DNA from: Oxyruncus cristatus
Lineage: Eukaryota > Chordata > Aves > Passeriformes > Cotingidae
Assembly (NCBI GenBank): GCA_013399855.1
Contig: VXAY01000769.1
Location: 466,959 to 530,958 of the forward strand
Direction: 5' to 3'
Length of the DNA: 64,000 nt
The notes beneath the pieces are model-generated. The model saw only the letters and a list, made by a program, of their open reading frames with translations, had not been told where the DNA came from and searched no databases. Positions 35,766-49,500 of this stretch are shown piece by piece (the stretch's first letter is position 1; the number at the start of each line of letters is the position of its first letter). The position numbers and the translations under genes were made by a program.

Positions 35766-38700
35766 TTACATTTTATGAAGTAAATAATTAAGGGGTATGT
35801 TAGACAAAAAGGGACTAATCATCTGACTTTCATGCCATATTTTTGTAATGTATCTTTATTTTGCTTAAAATATTTGATATAGTTTTTTTAAGGCTATCTA
35901 AAAGGTTCCACACTCCTAATATTTATTATTCAATAGAAATAATCATAAATAGGGCAATATTATTAATAATTATTAATAAACATTAACATTATATATTATT
36001 AATTATTCTTTTTCTCTATTATTATTAAGAAAAGAGATTTCCAATTGATTGACTGAAATATATTACAAGGGAAACTATTAAAAGGTGTATGGTATTCTGA
36101 GAGAGATTTCCAGATGAATTTTACTTTGTGTTATTGTTTTTGAAATATGAAATGTGAAAAAACGTACAAACTCTTTTTCCCTCATTTTTGAACAACAAGA
36201 ACTGTGATTTTCTTTGAAATACACAAAATTGAAGTTTCCAGAAAATAATAATGTTTAGCACTCTATAAACTGTTAACATGTATTACAATGAACTATTAAT
36301 GTTGATATTTAACTATACGTAGCATGAAAAAAAATATTTTTAAGGTCATGGAAATGGAGTTCTGATAAAATTGTGAAAATTTCTGCAGAACTGCAGAAGT
36401 GACTACTAACGTAGTAGTGATCAAGTTGTCAAGCAGAGTTTAAATCTTGCACGCATGTGTTTATTATGCTTCAATGAGTCCTTCTGACTTCATCAGGTTA
36501 GACAAACTTCCACATTTCAGAAAAACATGGATTCTTGTAGTGTGACTGTCAGTAGGATTCGTGAGAAGTTCTTTGCCTAATTACTACTCTTTTCCTCATA
36601 TTATGTTTCAAAGTGACAGAGCTGGTTTCATGAACTGTAGATCTTTACACGTATTTATTATGTGGAAATGAGTTCAAATGACAGTTGTACATTCAGCTGT
36701 TCATGTTGATAGCCTTCGTGGGTTAACTGGTCTCTCTTGATTCCAATTTTTTATCTCAGAAACAAATAACCTCTAAAGGATACTTGTAGAAGATTGAAGG
36801 TGACAGGCAATGTAGTAAAGACGTTTTCAACTGGCTGAGAAGCAGACATATTTCTCATTCTCATGAGTTTCTAGATAGAAGTTGCATCTCCCAACTGAAA
36901 AGCTAAATTTGGTATATAGTGCATCTTTATTAAGTTTTTATATTATATTCCACAAAGTTCATGTGAAAAAATAAGTTTTTAAGCAATAGTATGATCACTT
37001 TTGTAAGTAATGTGGATTTTTTGCTGTTAATGATATTTGAAATGCAAATACTAATGAAGTCTATTTCAAATATAAGTCCATTTTATTGAATAGAAATGCT
37101 TCTATTTTCATATAGTAAGCCTTTAAAATGATGTTTTTCACTGCATAGTACATAATTTACTAGAACTGGTTAGAAAATATTGATTGTTCAGCATAGGGTT
37201 TTTGTTCTGGAACAAAAGCTACATCTTGAAAAAATTAAAACATGGGTATCTATAGTAAAAAAGAATTATTTTCTCTGCTACACTCAGCATTGTGTAAATT
37301 GCCTGTTATTTTGTTATTTCATTCTTTACACTAGAAACTCAACACTACATTCGAGAAATATTTCACTGACACCTATGCAGAGAGAATTAAAAATCTGTAA
37401 AGAACTTCTGATCTGGCAAATCAAGCTGTTTATAGGAACGAAAAAGCCTTCTGTATCTCTAGAAAGAAACATAAAGCTTCCAGAGAAAGCTTACTTTTTT
37501 TGTCCCTCTTCATTCTGACTCAAATGTTAAATTTATATTGGTGTAGGATTTTTTAATTATTCTTTCACAAAGGAAAGATTATATAAAAATATTTAACATC
37601 AAAAGTAAGATTTTTTTATAAATACAATATACAGGAAGGAAATTCAAGTGGAGAGGAACATGTCTCTAAGTGCCCAAAATGAGCTAAGCATAGAATATTT
37701 CTTTCATTATACATGCTAAAACCAAAATTATAATTAATCAATTACATTTAAAACTGATCAGTGAGGCAGAAGAAATAATAAAGTTTAATATATGTAACAA
37801 ATTTTTTAACAGAGTATTAAATAATGCTACATATTTTTTTCCATAATACACCTACAATAAAATTCAAAGTTATATTATGTTTACAAAAAAATTTTATTTG
37901 CCATCTATTTTTAATCTACCTTTAAGTTTAGATATAAATTATAAGATTCATAGATAAGATTATCTCCTCCTAAATTTCACTGGTGATCTACTGCTTTCTT
38001 GCGGTAGAACAAAAAGTAGATCAAAATTCTCAGGCATGTGGGCAGGAAAATACACACACAGTGATTGTGCCTTAATTGTACATAGAGAAAACATATAAAA
38101 AGAACCATTTAATTAGCTGATTTTTGAAAGATGGTATGTCTAAAGTGTCTGTTGTATACTAAGTATGCAGATAACGAGAACAGCAGTTGAGCATTAGTAG
38201 CTGAGAGTTAACTAGCAGGAGTTTTTACAAATTCATACATTAAACAAAAGTCACATGTGATTTTGATTTCCAGCGGATGACTACACCTTCTCTCATTTCT
38301 CATTCTTTGCCACTTTCGATACAGAGAGGACCTGGAACCCTGAAAATATTCCTTCTGTAAGTTATACTTCCATGCAGTTAGATTTCTATCTTTAGTGAGT
38401 AGCAGGTTAGGAAACGGGACTTTGAAATGTGACCTCCATATTTGATTCCTCACATACTCCTCCCTGGAAATTATATCTTATAGGAAAAGAAGTCAAATAT
38501 CAGTAATTTAACTGACATCCTTTTGAATAACACCCACCAGCTTTTCCCTTATTTCGCATATGCATTTTTACTTTACATGTATGTGCTTATTATGCATACA
38601 GAAATTCTTTTTATATTAATTTTTTATCATAATAAAAAGAAAAAAAAAGTATAGATACATTTTTTCCCCCCTGTGGATTGTTTTAAAACTTCCTACTTTA

Positions 38701-41429
38701 TTTAAACAGGGGTGTTTTGTCAAAATAATACCTACTGGTTTTTTGTCGAATTTCTAATTAAATTATATTGGGTGGCCTTTATTCTCATGTACAGAACTAT
38801 CACTAGAAAACATATATTTTTTAAGTTGGGAGTTATGGATTTTTTTTTAAGAATGGCATCGATTTTAATTACAATAGCTATTTGAGACTCCAGGTACTGG
38901 TTTGGGATAAAGAATTCTTAAAATATAATTTTTTAGTTGCCAATTTTAAAATATATAATTTTATTATTACTTTTGTGGCTGTAACATACTTATATGAAAG
39001 CGGGAATAATCTAAGATCAACACAAGTATCAAACTTCTGAACTTTATCAGCTATACTCCTGAAAACAATCTTTCTGTAACTGAAACCATGAACAGAGCAA
39101 AGGTTAAGAACATTGAGGCCGCAAGTCTGATGTATTGCATAAAGCATTAGTGTGTTATTAGATTAAATTACTTAAGTTTCTGATAAATATTTTTTGGCCT
39201 TTTTGGGTCAATAAATAATGAACACAGATAAGCCATAATAGAAGGTAAAGATAAGTTTGACTTTTCAGAATTCAAGGGGGAAAATAGTAAATTCTTGCAG
39301 TTTTGAAAAATTTCAGCAATATGCAGTACTTAGTAAGATATTTCTTTGGAAAACAATTTCAGTTACTTTAAATTTTCAGGAACAAAATAAAATTCTTAAT
39401 TTAAAAACCTGTTTGTTAAAGTTAGTATCACAGTTTGTGTAGCTCCTCAGATAGTCCTTGGAGAAAGAAAAGTGTTTCCACCAAGTGAATACTCATTTTT
39501 CCCTTTTGACTGTTTAGGGAATTTAGAATAACTTTTCTCCTGGTTGAGACATAACAGGTACCAAACATTTGATAAAGAAATCCAAACATCAATGACTTTC
39601 TATATTACTCATAAATTACAATTTCTCTTCCCAGGAAACAAACTGGCTTTTATTTCTGTGAGAGAAAGAGAGGTGGTGGTTACTTCAGCTACATAAGGTA
39701 AAAAGTAATATGATTAGTAGAATAAACACATACTTTTATTATAAAATTACTAATAAGTATCTTATTTACTCATGTGTTCTTAAATATGTCTGTAATAAAT
39801 TATTGTAGAAAAACAAAAAAATTATTGTGGGGGAAAAAATGTGGTGGCTATCAAATCTTTATTTCATCTGCTAAGTATTTGTCAGAGTTATGAATGATGG
39901 AGAAGATGCTGTAGTTGTAAGAAAGATAGATCCATCTGACAGAGAGTTACAAAGCACAGAAATCAAAGTCTTCTAAAAACTATTGCAAGAAATCTCCATT
40001 CTAAAAAAATCATTAACATACTGAGAAAACATAATGTCAATTAACAGAATAAATGTTTTCTTCATTATGTCCCCAAACATAGTGAGAAAATGCTAGATTG
40101 AGCCTTGGGGAACAAAATTTATTATGAGCATGAAAAATACTACCGTTCTAATGCAGTTTTTAAATGACAGCATAATATGTTATGGATCATTTGATTTTTT
40201 TGTATGAAAACGCTATTCAGCGCCCAAAAAGGCATATGCTGCTAACGGCATGTATCGCAGTCCTTTCCTTATGACAGCTGGCAACTAGCAAATGCCAGTC
40301 AAAACACAAAATGTCAAGCAGAAATTTTTCCCAATAAATGTATTAGTTTAGATAATAGCACGTATATAAACTTCACAAAAATGCTTGGATGCAGCATGCA
40401 AATGACCAACTACATTAACCCTTTAATAGTACACAAAAATATGTAATTAAGAAGCTGGGAAATATATACATTGCCTTACATTAGTTCCTATTCTTTGCAT
40501 TATTGTTATTTTAAAATAAACACACCTTGAACTTTCGCAGCCAAAATACTCAGGGTGACAGAAGAACGTTGCCTTTCTTTACATGATTAAAAAAATCTTA
40601 TTTAAGAAAAGATTATGACTTACATAGATTATTGATACTAATATTGGCTGCTTTCTTTGAATGCAGTGAATTATGAGATATTTAGTTTAACAATTGTTTG
40701 TACAGAAGTCGCCTTTGTCTCCATCAACAATGACAAAATCATTCTGATTTGCTTCCTACAAGGTAACTTGTCACGGTAAAATCCATTGTTTAGGAAAATC
40801 CATTCCCACCATAGTTTTCTACATTATTTTTCGCTTGTGAGCAACATTTCAGTATTCTCTTTTTTATTCTGCTGCATTACATAGTTCCCTTGTCATTTGG
40901 GTATTGCTTGTTTGTTTTTAAATCAAGATTCTTAATTCTTATAATTTATTAGGTATAGAAGGAAACAGGACTATCTTTGTTAAAAAGAACATTCACCTTT
41001 TTAGGGAGACTTCACATCAAATCACTCAATTAAAATTTCAGATGATTTTCAAAACAAATGGAGAGAAAAGCTGACTACTAAAGGGCAAATCACGTAGAAT
41101 GACATCAACTTAATTTAAATTTTGTTGGTGTACATGTACTCCTCACTTTCAGCTTCCTGACTTATGCTGGTTAAAATTTTCAGAACCAACCCCTGTTCAG
41201 AACTGAGCAAGTGTTTCAGTGATGTTTTTTATCTAGTGTGAATGGAAACTGATTAGTACGTTTTGAGAGTCTGTGAGAAGTTTTTGTGTCAGTCAAAGAT
41301 ATTTAAACTAAACTATGCAAAAACTACAGTAATGGCCTTAAATGAATGGTTGGGCTTCAAACTTCATCAACAGAATTCATCACACGGAGAAGGTAGCCTT
41401 GAGCACAATGAGCCACTCTCATATGTAAT
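35766..41429. other. Unique AT-rich DNA
   Basis: No transposon or exon is recognised. An AT-only patch rich in ATT/TAA units lies at about 35,940-36,030. The segment at about 40,205-40,440 has higher complexity and is discussed as a possible conserved noncoding element. The 112-codon frame at 37,180-37,518 shows no domain. Confidence 0.55.
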
Positions 41430-41600
41430 TGTGGTGGATTAATCCTGGTTGGCAGCTAAGCTCCACACAGACCCTTGCTCACTCCTTCACAGTGTAATGG
41501 GGGAGAGAATGGAAGAGAAAGAGGGAGAAATACTTTTGGGTTGAGATAAAAACAAGTTATTACGTAAAGTAGAGCTGCTTCTAAAAGCAAAGTAAAATGA
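41430..41600 (-). mobile_element. Endogenous retrovirus LTR 3'-end fragment
   Basis: The plus strand reads TGTGGTGGATTAATCCTGGT, TTGGCAGCTAAGCTCCACAC, then TGGGTTGAGATAAAAACA. This is the right-hand end of the LTR family also seen at 54,272-54,860, where the plus strand begins TATCATGGTTTAACCCCAG and contains CATGGGTTGAGAAAAATACA. Only the 3' end survives. The inner boundary is uncertain by tens of bases. Confidence 0.75.
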
Positions 41601-41892
41601 GTTCTGTGATTGTATTGAGCAATACTTAGAGTATGAGAAGAATGAATAAAAGGCAGTTTAATTATTTTTTACAGGATATTTTCAAAAATTTATTTTAAAA
41701 GTTAAAAATCATAATTTGAATGTGAGATTTTTACATAATATTTAAAAGTATAAAACATTTTTGAATTATGCTTGCTATGTGACACGCCAGTAATAACTGC
41801 AAGTAGCTTAGCTATGTACAGGTTTTATTTCAATGCAGCATAGATTTGTAAAATCAAACTGCTTGACTTGTGAAAGTAGAAAGTTTTTCTCC
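41601..41892. other. Short AT-rich spacer
   Basis: No recognisable content. Confidence 0.5.
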
Positions 41893-42356
41893 ACAGAAGG
41901 GCAATAAGGCTGGTGAAGGGTCTGGAGCACAAGTCGTATGAGAAGCAGCTGAGGTAGCTAAAGTTGTTTAGCCTGGAGAAAAGAAGGTTCAGGGGAGACC
42001 TTATTGCTCTCTACAACTACCTGAAAGGAGGTTGCAGTGAGGTGGGGATTAGTCTCTTCTCTCAGGCAACAAGGGACAGAATGAGACAAAACGGCATCAG
42101 GTTATGCCGAGGGAGGTTTAGGTTAGATATTAGGCAAAATTTCTTCCCAGAAAGGGTTGTAAAACATTGGAACAAACTTCTCAGGAAATTGGCTGAGTCA
42201 CTATACCTGAAAGCATTCCAAAATATGTGGATGTGGCACTTGAGGACATACCATAGCTTGGTTCAGTGTTGAACACAATGGTGGATCTTGGTTAACTGCT
42301 GGATTTGGTGATGTTGAAGATCTTTTCCAATCTTAAAAATTCTGTGACTCTATGTT
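41893..42356 (+). mobile_element. CR1 LINE 3' end with ORF2 C-terminus
   Basis: The frame 41,964-42,272 reads [20 protein letters not shown] and later [20 protein letters not shown], the standard C-terminal end of CR1 open reading frame 2. An upstream GGCTGGTGAAGGGTCTGGAG (about 41,908) fits the same protein in nucleotide form. The copy ends with CTTTTCCAATCTTAAAAATT and CTGTGACTCTATG, the CR1 3' terminus. It is 5'-truncated, as most CR1 copies are, and has no active domain left. Confidence 0.92.
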
Positions 42357-42619
42357 TTAGTCTACAAACCCACTAATTAGAAACAAATTACTAATGCCTG
42401 AGGTAGGAATAAATGTGAAAATATATTTGTGCAAATATATAAAAATATATTTGGTAGTTATTCTATTTATTTTTTTTCTAAATATTATGAAGTCATTCAG
42501 AGTTTCAACCGACTGAAATTATCTTTTTTTTTTTTAAAAAAAAATCATTTAAATACTGCAATTATTGGAAAAATCATAGCTGAAACTTTTAAAATTTTCT
42601 ATACAAAAGTTTATGATAA
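42357..42619. other. AT-rich spacer
   Basis: Includes a T run and A run near 42,523-42,543; otherwise nothing recognised. Confidence 0.5.
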
Positions 42620-42624
42620 GTAAT
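42620..42624. repeat. Target-site duplication GTAAT (left)
   Basis: Exact match to 43,564-43,568, flanking the solo LTR directly. Confidence 0.85.
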
Positions 42625-43563
42625 TGTCTCAGTTTAATAAGAAAGAAGTGTTTTACTAGGAAGGATGAATTATGAGGAAGACCAAAACTCCTCACTCTAA
42701 GCAATTGCAAGTCTGAAATTAAGAGGCTCCAATGGAGAAAATGTGGAGAAAAGAAAAATAACAGCCCTTTATTAAAGGATATACGTGTATTGGTAGAACA
42801 ACAAAAGAACACAAAAAAGCCCAGCTGAACAATAATCCTATACCCAAAAATCCCCTTCAATGAAAAGCAAACAGTTCAGTTTGCGCTTTTTGGTGCAATT
42901 CTAACCACAGTCAGCAGGGGGCACTGTTGGATCACTGGTGGTCGCCACGTGGGGGCCCTTGATGTGCTGAAGGAGTTGAAATGGAGACCCTCCCTCCCCC
43001 TCACAGGAAGGGGAAAAGGAGAAGGAGGGTTCTTCCCAAAGGAGACTCATGCCAGCTGTGTCTGGCTGTGTGACTTCCCCTTCCTTCATCGATGTGCACA
43101 AAAACCACTGCCAAAAACACGGGAGCGGAGGAGGAAAAAAAGGTGACTTCCTTCCCAAATAGTTCCTCTCTGATGAAGTCCAAACAGCTCCGTGCTGGGA
43201 GCAGAAACAGGGTGCAGGAAAACCAGGGCCAGAAAAAACCCAAACCAGCCAGGTGGCCAGGCTGAGAACAAAGCAGCCTCCGAACTTTTCCAACCCACAC
43301 CTTGTCTCAGTTCAGGCAACAACGAACTGCATGTGGTTCCCCAGGAGAGGGAAAAGAAAAGAAAAAAGAGACTCCTCGCCCCTCCCCACAGGCTTTCCAG
43401 GGCCATCAGCCTGGACTGTGAAATCTGCTGGCCAGTTCTTTTGTGTCAGTCAAATACCCAAGGCAAAACCAGCCTGCCCATTCAACATCCCTCCCATACA
43501 CTGGGGCAGGGGGAAGGGAGAAAATTCCCTGCTTAGTTTTTTAGAACAAGGGAATCCATGACA
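42625..43563 (-). mobile_element. Solo LTR of an endogenous retrovirus (939 bp)
   Basis: The block starts TGTCTCAG on the plus strand and ends CCATGACA, so on the minus strand it runs TGTCAT...GAGACA with canonical TG/CA ends. A perfect 5-bp duplication (GTAAT) flanks it. On the minus strand an AATAAA signal lies at about 42,778-42,783, about 150 bp before the 3' end, as expected for R-U5. The upstream part (43,000-43,500) is GC- and purine-rich and carries overlapping chance frames on both strands. No internal retroviral genes are attached, so it arose by recombination between two LTRs. A 5-bp duplication fits ERVL-like or some other bird classes; I do not name the family. Confidence 0.88.
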
Positions 43564-43568
43564 GTAAT
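43564..43568. repeat. Target-site duplication GTAAT (right)
   Basis: Exact match to 42,620-42,624. Confidence 0.85.
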
Positions 43569-43731
43569 GATCCCTTTCTGAGGTATAATGATGCAATTTT
43601 TCCCTGATACTGATTGGTTTTCACCTGCTTAGTTAAATATCAGTCAATTCTCAGAAAGTATAAACTATAAAAGATCCCAAACAACTCTAAATCCAACAAA
43701 ACCAGTTAATATTTGATTGCTAATGTAATAG

Positions 43732-44110
43732 TGTCCTCGTTTCAGCTGGGACGCAGTTAATTTCTTCTTAGTAGCTGGTACAGGGCTGTGTTTTGGATTC
43801 AATATGAGAATAACATTGATAACACGCTGATGTTTCAGTTGCTGCTATGTAGTCCTTATCATAATTCAAAGACTTTTTAGTGTCTCATGCTCTGACAGTA
43901 AGGAGATGCACAAAAAAAAAGCTGGGAGGAAGCATAGCCAGGAAAGGAGACCTGAATTGCCCAAAAGGATATTCCACACCATAGAACATCATACCCAGGG
44001 TATAAACTGGAAGAGTTACCCGGAAGGGGAACAATGGGAGTGCAGGGACAAGGTCTGGCATTGGTCAGAGGGTGGTGAGCCACTCTCCTTCTGAAAATAG
44101 AGCTGAAGAA
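43732..44110 (+). mobile_element. Truncated bird endogenous retrovirus LTR
   Basis: It begins TGTCCTCGTTTCAGCTGGGA, followed by GTTAATTTCTTCTTAGTAGC and TGGTACAGGGCTGTGTTTTG, a start I recognise from a widespread bird LTR family. A TATAAA lies at 44,001-44,006, preceded by CATCATACCCAGGG, as in that family. The sequence fades after about 44,095, before the polyadenylation signal and the 3' end, so R-U5 is missing. The minus-strand copy at 54,272-54,860 shares the first 100 bp in diverged form. No retroviral genes are attached. Confidence 0.85.
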
Positions 44111-45784
44111 ATGGTAAACACCCCTTTTATATTGAATCTGACCACTAGACTACATTCTTAAGTAGTGAGTAGGGAACTTATATTCTAGGCCCCTGCAAAC
44201 TAAGGATAATAAGGGGGTTTGACTTGTAGCACAGTGTTATCACTTGTGAAGGTATTAGAAATGTATTATAGCTAAGTAAGCATCATAGAAGAGGTTATGT
44301 TTGATTTGAACTGATCAGTCAATTTTGGAACATTAAGGGATCAAATCCTTAAAATGAGCATATGACGTGATATAGAAAACTCTGGAAGAGATCACAGAAA
44401 TTGACCTGTGATGAAGCATTTAAAATTTCCCAAGCAGAGGTCATTAGGTCCAGACAGAATCTGATGGAAAAGTAAAAATAATCTGACACAGAGAACAGGA
44501 CTGAGAATAGAGAGCTGAGGGATAAAGCCAAATGAACTAAAAATCATTCAGATCAAATACAAAAAGCTTCACACATTATGTTAGCAAGTAGATTATCTAC
44601 AATACATAGAAGAAGCTGTGAGAATGTAATTAATTAAATAGTATTGATTGTGAGAAGCTCCAAAAAGCAACAGAATGTGATGGTGTTTGTCCTAGTAATA
44701 TTATAAATTAAAGTCTCTGATTGCTGAGTTAAACTCGGTTGATGTTTAGATGGCTTCCACATCATAAGTACCTTTAATCTCACATGCTTTGAGCACAGAA
44801 TCTGGCAGTACAGTGAGCTAGTCTGCAGTCATCTCCTTCCTCTGTCTTGAATGGATTACTGTGAAAGGGATGCTGTTCAAAATGGCTTGTTATTATGGTA
44901 TTTCAATCTTGTTTACCTGAAGGTAGGATATCAAAATCTCTGGCGCTAAACCAAGCATGATCAAAAATATTCTCAAAGTGTCTTTATGGGCAGATTGCTG
45001 TGTTTTCTTCCATACCCTATTCCACCATATAAGAATTACTTGGGCATTTATCTGTCACTTATGTTAACTATGTACCCAGCCCATCACAGCTGGACATTCA
45101 TTATTATATGTCTTGACAGACATGCAGTCAACAGATCTTAAGAACTGGCCAGCTTGCCACTTCATCTCACACAGAGAGAACAGCAGAATGCATATAAAGT
45201 TTATAAAGGTGAATTATTTGTTGGAGAAATAGACAACACTGTAACATGGGATGAACACAGTACCTCCATAAAAACAAATGGAGCAAAAGAAATAAACTTG
45301 GACTCCTGTGCACAAAACAATATCTTGTCAGAAATACTGAAAACCCACAGATTAGAGAAGGCAAATGGGTAAATCTTGGGGTTTACAGTGCTGCGCTTTT
45401 CTCCTTGCTAAAACAATATATAAAACTGATGGGCAGAGAATGTGTTTTATATAGCTGCCTGAGAAAAGAATCTCAGAGTATTACCAGGCAAAACTGCACA
45501 ATGGACAAAACAGCAGGTTTAAGAAAAAGGATTCGAGGAGTCCAATCCTGAGACATTGCAGAGGCAACACAAAGGAAACTTTATCCTGATGACTTCAAGC
45601 AGCAAGTTCTTCCTAAGTAATGATCAAATATTTAGACATTCAGAAAAACTGAATTTGTATGTTTTTATCTAAACATAAAAAAACCCCAAAAAACAACAGA
45701 AGTGCTATTACCATATGAAACTGATCAGAAACATTTATCATCCAAAAGCTAGGTAGAAGACATAAGTATGCCATACCATCAAAA
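44111..45784. other. Unique AT-rich DNA, nothing recognised
   Basis: No repeat or exon is recognised; the small frames at 45,154-45,372 lie on both strands and have no domain. Confidence 0.5.
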
Positions 45785-46535
45785 TCATTGAATCATAGAA
45801 TGGTTTGGGTTGAAAAGGACCTTAAAGATCATCTAGTTACAAACCCCCTGCCATGGACAGGGATGCTTTCAACTCGATCACGTTGCTCAGAGCCCCATCC
45901 AACCTGGCCTTGAACACTGCCAGGGATGGGGCATCCACAGCTTTTCTGGGCAACCTGTTTCAGTGCCTCACCACCCTCACAGAATGTTTTCCTCATATCT
46001 TGTCTAAAACTACTCTCTTTCAGTCTGAATCCATTTCCCGTTGTCTTCTCACTATATGCTCTTGTAAAAAAGTCCCTCTCCATCTTCCCTGTAGGTTCCC
46101 TTCAGGTAATGGAAGGCTGCAATTAGGTCAAGCCAAAGCTGTTTCTTCTCCATGCTGAACAAACCTAGTTCTCTAAGCCTTTCCTCTTAGGAGAGGTATT
46201 CCATCCCTTGAATCATCTTGGTGACCCTTCTCTTGACTTGCTCCAACAGGTCAATGTGTTTTTTGTGCTAAGGGTCCCAGAGCTGGATGCAGTACTCCAG
46301 GTGGGGTCTCACCAGAGCAGAGCAGAGAGTCAGAATCACCTCCCTTGACCTGTTGCCCACACTTACTTTGATGCAGCCAGGATATGATTGTTTTTGGGGG
46401 CTGCAAACACACATTGCCAGCTGATGTTCAGACTCTCATCCACCAGCACCCCCAAGTCTCAGCTTCTCAACCTTTACTGATACCTGGGGTTGCTCTGCCT
46501 TAGGTGTGGTACCTTGCAGTGAAGGTCAATGGGCA
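45785..46535 (-). mobile_element. CR1 LINE 3' end, well preserved
   Basis: The plus strand begins TCATTGAATCATAGAATGGT, then TTGGGTTGAAAAGGACCTTA and AAGATCATCTAGTT. This is the signature 3' terminus of a bird CR1 in minus orientation. CCCCTGCCATGGACAGGGAT and CATCCAACCTGGCCTTGAAC follow, and further in CAGTACTCCAGGTGGGGTCT and CATCCACCAGCACCCCCAAG. The element is 5'-truncated near 46,535. Open frames across it on both strands (45,829-46,158) are shadows of the consensus and do not encode an intact domain. Confidence 0.95.
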
Positions 46536-49500
46536 CTTACATTTTTCACTACTCATCCTTTTTTTGTAGATTCTGTCAAGTACATACAAGGGTTGGCTAC
46601 TTCTCAAGGAATGGCATCAATCAAGAGTCACAGCAAGTCAGGCTGGGGAAGAAGTCTCACCTGCAAGACAGGATGCTAAGCCAGCAAGTCAGGGTCAGGA
46701 TCAAGCTCAGAAAAAAAACTAAGGTCAACTATGATCCAGTGGCCATCCAGCAAGTCACTAGTTACGAGCAGCTCCAAGATCAACTAGAAAGTCGTATCAA
46801 CAGATCAGGATGAGTCATATATGACACTACATCCAGATACAACTGCAGTGAAGCTGCTGTGACAGTGATAACTGCCAAAGCCAGCTGAAACATGCCAGTG
46901 GGTCATATGAAGGCTTGGACTTCCCAAATTGTCTTTCTTTAAAATGTTATTCAACATTTTCACTGAAAATTAACAATGAATGTGTAAAAGTTGAACACAC
47001 CAATGATGGAAATCAAATGTTTCATCAACACAGAATAGGATTATTAGTGTACTGCTTTAAGAATGAATTAGTAGAAGTGGCAGTAAGTTTGACACTAGCA
47101 AGTTAAAGAAACTGATGAAAATACAATAATAAATTAGCAAAACAAAGTCTATGGACATGTTTGGAAACTAATTAGGGGCAAGAAGTGGGGATGAGAGAAG
47201 AGTTATTTCTTTTGAAGAATTATGTGGGTACGATAGTAAATGAGTGAAATGAGCTGCAGTGGAATTTACCCTAAAAAACTAAGTTGTGTTTCTAAATGTC
47301 AGAGGAAGAAGGTCCAATAACAGTAGCAAGTAAAGCAAGACTAATTATTTTTACGATAGATTTTGAACAGTAACATTTTATAATCTGCAAGAGCATGGGG
47401 GTCACATTTCTCTTCCTATATCACTATTATTTATGTATAAATAAGTAATATGTAGGCTACAGATGCATATGTATTAAAACATTTCTCTGTAGCTCATGCT
47501 AAATATCTCCTAGATGGCAATTTTTTATTTAAGTGTTGATCATATTGTAATGGTTTCATAACTTGCTACACTTCTTACAATCAAAGTGTGATTTTTTTTT
47601 CATAGCTTTAAAAGTATTTGCTTTTTTTCTATGGAAGTTTAAAATTTTCTATTGACTTAAGTGAGATTTGGATCTTATGATAATATTGATTTGTGTAGTT
47701 TATAATTGGATGACGTGTAATGAGTTACTAGGAATACAAATCTCAAGTTTTACATGAAGATTTGGAATTTTAAATGTGCCATTCATAGTATAAAATAGTA
47801 TTTTTTAAGAATTATACAATGCAAAAAATTCTTGCCTTTCATTTCATCAGTCTGAAGAAGAGAAAAAATACTCTATACGATTCTATCTAGTTGCTCTTTA
47901 TATATTTCCAGAGTCCTCTAATGTTTCTTGGTTTTGGTTTTCTTTTCGTTTTGGGTTTGTTGTTGTTTTTTTAATGCTAAGGCCAAATTTGGTCTTACCT
48001 TCCTCACAGAAATGAAATCACAGCATTAAATCAATTTTGGCCCTAATCCAGGGCAGACTATTGAAATCTTCAGCTATTAATTCATAAGCTTGAGTGACTC
48101 CAAACCCTGTTTTTCCATTTTAATTGCAAGCGATTGTGTAAAAGGTGTACCAGTTTTCAGAAACAAAAAGCCCTTTGGAACAGAAGAAAAACTCATTCAA
48201 TATATCTGAATCCTATTCAGTTCTGTGTGGTCACATAGCATATCCCCTTTTTTCTTCACTAAATGGTTATTCTGTAAGACATGGAAGAAAAGGAAAAAGG
48301 TTTAATGATCTTTGTCAATTCTCTCGTGAATCAATATTGGTTTGTCTCTTGTATTATTTATCCACCCCTTAAATGGTTTCAACTCCCTATACAGCAAGGT
48401 CCTGTGATAAACTGTGAAAAACAGCAGGAATATGTCTTTCCTCTCCAACCCCCCTTTCTGCTTATTAATAATTTTGAAGATTTATAGGTAGAATATCTGT
48501 CAGAATGAAGTCAATATTCAAATTCCTGCATTAGCCAAAATTTGCTATTTTTCCATCGTACTTTGATACTGAACCGCTGCATGTATTTAAAAACACTAAA
48601 ATAAGGTAACTACTTATATAAATGAAGTGATACAATATAATGTTTCTGCAAGCTATTTAACAGTTGGAAGCCTCATTTTTGAGCCACCGTTACTAAAGAG
48701 ACAGACATCTTGTTTACTATTATTATTTTCCATCTAAAAAGAAGTTAAATCTTTCTGCATTTCCTTGACATCCTCCAAAGTTTTTTGTATAAAAATATAT
48801 AAATATTTTATTTTAGTGGCTGACTTTTAGGTATTCTGATATCTAAAATATGGGGACAAAAAGAAAAGACTTGTATTATTTTACATTACGCTCAAGCATA
48901 GATTACTCTGTAAGTAGCATTATCCTGTTGAATTACATCATGTCATGTTTTTTCACTTGATTTGGCCTATCTTTAGCTTCTCTAATGTTGGCGTTTTTTG
49001 CTAGTATGCATAGCAGCTCTTAAAATTCTGTGCCAAAATTCTAGTTGAATATGCAAATAAACTGTATGTCTGCCATAACGTTTTCCTCTAGGGTACCTTT
49101 GAATGAAACAAGCCAAAAATATCTTGTTCATTTTGGCTGGGAACAAATTGAACCAAAAGGAAGAATTTAAATGTGCATTTCCACTGAGTACAGAAAGAAA
49201 ATAGGAAATGTGAAGCCCTACACCTGCATTTGAGTATATATCTTAGGAATACATCTTTAAATGCTGTGAAAGGCCTGTTTTAGTTTGCAATGGGGGGTTT
49301 GTTTTGATGTAAGGCATGTAATACTTACCATGATGCATACTATTCTTAATGTAATGATGTCAAATTTAGTCAGAATTTGTAATCAGTCTTTGGTAAGTTA
49401 TGGTATCTCCTTCTAATACAGTTTTTATAGGGCTATGGTGTTATGACAAAGTAATATTTGCCAATTATTTCAAAAAAAGTCATTAGAAATACTGAATTTC

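Noticed and set aside
42901..43561. Cluster of 99-130 codon frames on both strands
   Set aside because: Inside the solo LTR with a perfect target duplication; frames overlap in several registers and have no domain.
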